Part shown: piece after piece, positions 60,601-64,000 of the stretch | Numbering within the stretch: the stretch's first letter is position 1 | Layout of the letters: every line of letters begins with the position of its first letter | Assembly: GCA_014871385.1 (NCBI GenBank) | Contig: CM026426.1 | Location: 33,153,426 to 33,217,425 of the forward strand | From: Ceratodon purpureus | Taxonomy: Eukaryota; Streptophyta; Bryopsida; Pseudoditrichales; Ditrichaceae | Direction of reading: 5' to 3' | Length of the DNA: 64,000 nucleotides | Notes under the pieces: generated by a model | Databases searched by the model: none | The model's input: only the letters and a program-made list of their open reading frames with translations | Told to the model about the DNA's origin: nothing | Made by a program: the position numbers and the translations under genes

Positions 60601-61329
60601 GAACGATGAGTACGGTATGTTATTTTCTTGAGCTGCTCTCTTCATGGTTTTCCCGTCGTCTACTGCTGCCATAGCGCGTCGCAGTTGTTCGTCTGTCCAG
60701 TTGCCGTTCTTCCGTTGTCTCTGTTGTCTTGGACATCGCCCACGTCTCTGTAACTGAACTTCTTCCATGCTACTGTTGAAACCATCTGAAGGTGGTTGTG
60801 ACTGATGGACAGGATCTTCGGCAATTCGCACCCTTCCACGATTAGGAGCAGGATTAGTGAATACTGTGATGCCGGCTACTGTGCCTCGAGACCCCTGGCG
60901 CCAAGCAGGTTCACCTCCACTCGCAGGTCCTCGAAGCGCAGCTCCTCCTGCGCGCCTTGCTGTGGGGCGTTGAATGCCGAACCTTGGTCCACGCGGAGGA
61001 TCTAACGCCTGGCCGAGGTGGTCTTGCATCTGTTGGCTCCCCTGTACGGAGCGGTCAACGATTCCTGGTAGCGCCGCCTCCCTTCGATCCTGCAAGAAGC
61101 CAAACGCACCGCGGCTCTCCCTATGACGTCGACTGCGTCGAGCCTGCTCCAGTTGAAGATCGCTGTAGTCGAGTAGCTGGCTGCTGCGACGTCCTCCATC
61201 TTCATCGCTGCTTGATTGGACACCATCCTCGAAGTCATCTCCTGTGCCCAGATCACAAGCGTGATCATCGTAATTGTCTTCTTCGCCGTAGCTGAAACCT
61301 TCGTCAGTTGCTAAATCTACAGACGACAT
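57690..61329 (-). pseudogene. Tigger/pogo-like (CENP-B HTH, DDE_1) transposase gene
   Basis: Exon 1 runs from the ATG at 61329 (MSSVDLATDEGFSYGEEDNY) to a CAG|GTAAAG donor near 60208. It has an acidic N-terminus, a Psq-type HTH (NWTDEQLRRAMAAVDDG, AAQENNIPYSSFRDH), a CENP-B-type HTH (LTPEEEKELVDYLVKM, GGWMRWFRHRHPEL) and the first catalytic Asp in RIWNCDESG. Exon 2 starts near 59620 (GGGMVIAKTGAKRV), has an in-frame TAA before REWLSVLVCVNAAGQ, and carries the second Asp (LLILDGHNSHVTLE) and third Asp (SHTLQPLDVAVFKPFK). A Lys/Glu-rich tail ends KKRKLEEK. An in-frame TAG at 58440 is followed, without frame change, by EAMARRAASREEAQRLKDQK and a Pro-rich domain to 57690. It is nearly intact but carries stops. 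Confidence 0.88.
59881..59990 (+). repeat. 21-bp minisatellite in the Tigger-like intron
   Basis: Five units of about 21 bp (GAGGAGCCATCTGCAGGATC alternating with GAGGAGCRACCTGCAGGCTC) give a 42-bp higher-order period. It lies in the intron between the two transposase exons. Confidence 0.85.
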
Positions 61330-61350
61330 GATGCAGAGTTTCTTTTGCAA

Positions 61351-62060
61351 TAATTAGTTTGAGATCAGTGCTTACTCACATTTGCTAGTACACTGCCCCT
61401 CCCTCGTGAATGAAATATGCACTTGACCGATCACTATAGTGTGAGGAGTCCTTGTTATACATGTCATGAAATGAGGGAAATTCTGTCATGCAAGAGTCTA
61501 GAAGATGCCCGGATTGGAATGTGAAAACACGACTAGGCATGAATTAATTCGTGTGAACTCCAGCCACACAACGTGCTGCCCAAATGAAGAAACCGCTTTT
61601 ATTTCAGTCCTAATTCCACTAACTAACAAGTGCTTTTTACAATATCTTCTACATTCTAAAACCGTTGCAGCCGCCACCACTACTGATTTTGCATTACACA
61701 GAAAACCACCACGATTGCAACCTAAATCAGGCGCCCAGATCCACCAATCACGGAATTCTGACATCACCAGTGGCGCTTATGGGGAGGGCTACGGCACGCT
61801 TATGGGGTCGGTGGTGGTTTTAGGGCATTCGACCTTAGAGTCCGAGCACCGATCCAAATTATCCTTGGCTATTGCAATTTGCAAAGCTAAGATGCCAATG
61901 TTAACAGCTCCAGCTCAAGGTCTCCATGCGGTCAATATGGAGTCTGTGTGTACCTAGCATTGTGGTTGTGTCGAATCAGCCCTTCACCTCAACGCACTCC
62001 TTCCACTGATATCAGATCCACGATAGAAATCCTGCACTTTGCGGTCCTTCTTGAGAGGTT
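61351..62060. other. Intergenic sequence
   Basis: No gene is clearly supported. The plus strand is open at 61505-61957, but no motif is recognised. It separates the Tigger-like gene from the DUF7869-like gene; both are on the minus strand. Confidence 0.4.
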
Positions 62061-63708
62061 TTAAATTACAGTACCTAAATATGTAACTTTGTAGTGTTCA
62101 CTCGTTGTTGATAGCATTAGGTCGGAAAGGGCAAGGGCCAACCACACAGGTTTCGGCTCCTCTTCACTTTCTCCAGGGCGCAACAAAAGCATGAAGCCTT
62201 TGGCACAATCCCGGGCAACTCGAAATGAAGGCTGCAACCTAGCCCTTGCCGGCCCAATGAAGTGGTCATCTACATCAAACTCCCCCCTTACGCTCCCATC
62301 ACCATGGAACATATCTCTCGCTCCCTCATGTACTCGAGTTGTAGGCCAAAATCCGTCCAAAAGTTGCTGCGACGGTAATGCAATGGAAGCCGGTAACATA
62401 AGTGCGTCTCTCACAGTCTTCCAGTACGTAATCACGTGCCCATGCCATGCAAGATAATTTCCCGACTCATCTTGTGCTGCAAGGGACTCCCAATAGGTGA
62501 TAAATCCCGCCAAACCCTTCACGATTTCGTCTTTGTTTCACATTGCAATAGGAACAACTGCAAGCGGCTCTCCATCGGGCAACATCTGCTTCCCTTCAAT
62601 ATCTGTACTCCAAAGTATTATTCCTTCGGTAGGCTTCCACAGCTCGTCGGTGCATTGAATCTTAAACTGCATAATCGGTTCACCATCGCGCATGGAGAAC
62701 TTAAACTGTCGCCCTTTAGTGTGCCCGATAAGTTTGTCTCCATCCTTGGCAATGTATGGCTCAACAAATGCCTTGAAGTCAGGAACTTCCTCAATCAGAT
62801 GGGGAATGACTTTCCCACAGTTCTCGTCTATGTTCATGTAAGACTCCATTAGAGACGGTAGTGTAGGATAATCATTCTCTCATAGTTTCATGCTCCACCT
62901 ACCGAAAGTGGCATCAATGTCTTCATGTGTGTGACCGACAAGAAGAAACGATACAAAAACCTCTTCAAAAACACCCTTTGCAACAAGAAGAGACCAGTAG
63001 CAAAATACGAACCTACTTTTGTTGTCCTTCCAACAATTGTCAAGTTGGACATGAAGAACCAGCGGGAGAGGACTTGCATCTGTAGATGCCCCTGAAATGC
63101 CTAGAGCTTAAATGCAACTTTCTTTACCCTCTAGCACTGCGCTAAACAACGGAGTCCTTCCGGAATTCTGGAACAGGCGGCCGGTTGCTGATGCTTTAGG
63201 CTGCTCAAGATTTCGGAGAAGTCTTGCAATAGACCCAACAGTATGATTCGAATCAGCTTTTTAAAGATCAAGAGCATAATGAGCATATCGAACATCGCCA
63301 TGACCATGGGCTATCATACCCGTCACTGACACAGGGAGTTTCATTAGCCCATCGGTGTTTTTGTTTTTCGTTGCCAAGCATGGTGAAGCTGATTTCGAAT
63401 GATCCATTTTATCGTGAATAATAGTCAATACCTGCTCGAGCCTCTGGATAGACAGATACCGTGCAGCATAATATGCCCGACGGTGCGCCTCCTGCTCTGC
63501 AAGATGGCGGTCTAATAATTTCGCATAAAATGCGTAAGCAGAAGAACCCAAAGGGTGGGCATCCCTCATTTGCTTCCTCCTATCACAGGTACCACATCGA
63601 GCAAACATATCACCTCGGCGTTTGATTATATAATCGCTGAACTTAAGGCGCCGGAGAAAGCTCACAGTCGAGGCCGAAATTTCAGGTAACCCCAAAGCAG
63701 CGTTCACC
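62061..63708 (-). pseudogene. DUF7869-like transposon-associated protein
   Basis: The first exon seen starts after a TGTGCAG acceptor at 63709. It reads LGLPEISASTVSFLRRL, FARCGTCDRRKQMRDAHP, AEQEAHRRAYYAARYL, IIHDKMDHSKSASPC and LPVSVTGMIAHGHGD. Next comes SNHTVGSIARLLRNLEQPK (near 63220). At 63070-62880 is the core LPLVLHVQLDNCWKDNKSR with FLLVGHTHEDIDATFGRW, diagnostic of this group. Then MESYMNIDENCGKVIPHLIE with a Trp-containing domain, and at 62522-62061 PSFRVARDCAKGFMLLLRPG and KPVWLALALSDLMLS. The conserved Asp residues suggest an RNase H-like fold, but no activity is shown. The reading passes through several frames, so this copy is probably dead. Upstream exons lie partly outside the window. 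Confidence 0.7.
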
Positions 63709-63742
63709 TGCACACCAAGTAGCAAAATAATCAGTATAAGAA

Positions 63743-63760
63743 TTAAGGTGATCACCTCAA
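63743..63760. promoter_or_regulatory. Palindrome family member TTAAGGTGATCACCTCAA
   Basis: Differs at one position from the perfect palindrome at 55431-55448. It lies in an intron or upstream sequence of the DUF7869-like gene. A half-site TTAAGGTG recurs at 63991-63998, next to the window edge. Confidence 0.6.
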
Positions 63761-63808
63761 TTTGAAGCAGAACACAATCTACAGAGATAAAGTAATTGTA
63801 TATCAACT

Positions 63809-64000
63809 GTTATCCATAACAATCAAAAGGCCATGGCCCAAAGACAACAATTCAATACCTACGGAAATTCCTACCGAGAAACTAAAGAACCCGCAAGATT
63901 ATAGAAAAGAATCTGGGCTAGACTTAATCAAAAGAGAAAATCAGAATTTGGTAATAGGAGTCAATATATCGAATTTCATTGTGGACACGATTAAGGTGGC
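63809..64000. other. Window edge, upstream of the DUF7869-like gene
   Basis: AT-rich with no open frame. It ends in a half-palindrome at 63991. Confidence 0.4.

Overview
The window looks like a repeat-rich stretch of a land-plant nuclear genome. Coding is exon-intron, and the transposon protein families are plant types: tnp2/DUF4218/DUF4216, Ptta/En/Spm (Transposase_24), DUF8039 and Ty1/copia. I lean towards a seed-free plant such as a liverwort, because Tigger-like and DUF7869-like elements sit beside these; that is inference and the species is not determined. No conserved housekeeping gene is recognisable.

Layout. (1) 1-11564 is the right part of a large CACTA (En/Spm) transposon; its left end lies before the window. 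(2) 11565-19060 is a broken Ty1/copia fossil carrying two DNA transposons: a TA-flanked 738-bp element and a 3.27-kb non-autonomous hAT element. (3) 19374-24231 holds a degraded multi-exon gene related to plant Ptta/En/Spm transposases, with an inverted-repeat element and a tRNA-like stretch inside it. (4) 25838-29448, possibly to 30253, is the only candidate host gene: a long Cys/His-rich repeat protein with a pogo-type MITE in its presumed intron. (5) 30402-30800 is another TA-flanked MITE, followed by AT-rich sequence. (6) 32368-54062 is a structurally complete 21,695-bp CACTA element with 15-bp ends CACTAGAGCAGAACA and a TAA target duplication. A foreign 3,662-bp element is nested at 43923-47584. 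(7) 54063-57690 is AT-rich and carries a palindrome family and a 122-bp tandem repeat. (8) 57690-61329 is a Tigger/pogo-like transposase gene. (9) 62061-63708 is a DUF7869-like gene whose upstream sequence carries the same palindrome.

The two CACTA copies have the same plan: a minus-strand Transposase_24/DUF8039 gene on the left, an unrecognised minus-strand reading frame in the middle, a small plus-strand reading frame, then a plus-strand tnp2 gene ending in DUF4216. Both copies are defective, by different lesions. Their non-coding space, introns included, is largely made of one family of short degenerate repeats (TGTCA...AACG). Elsewhere such repeats are the subterminal binding sites of CACTA elements.
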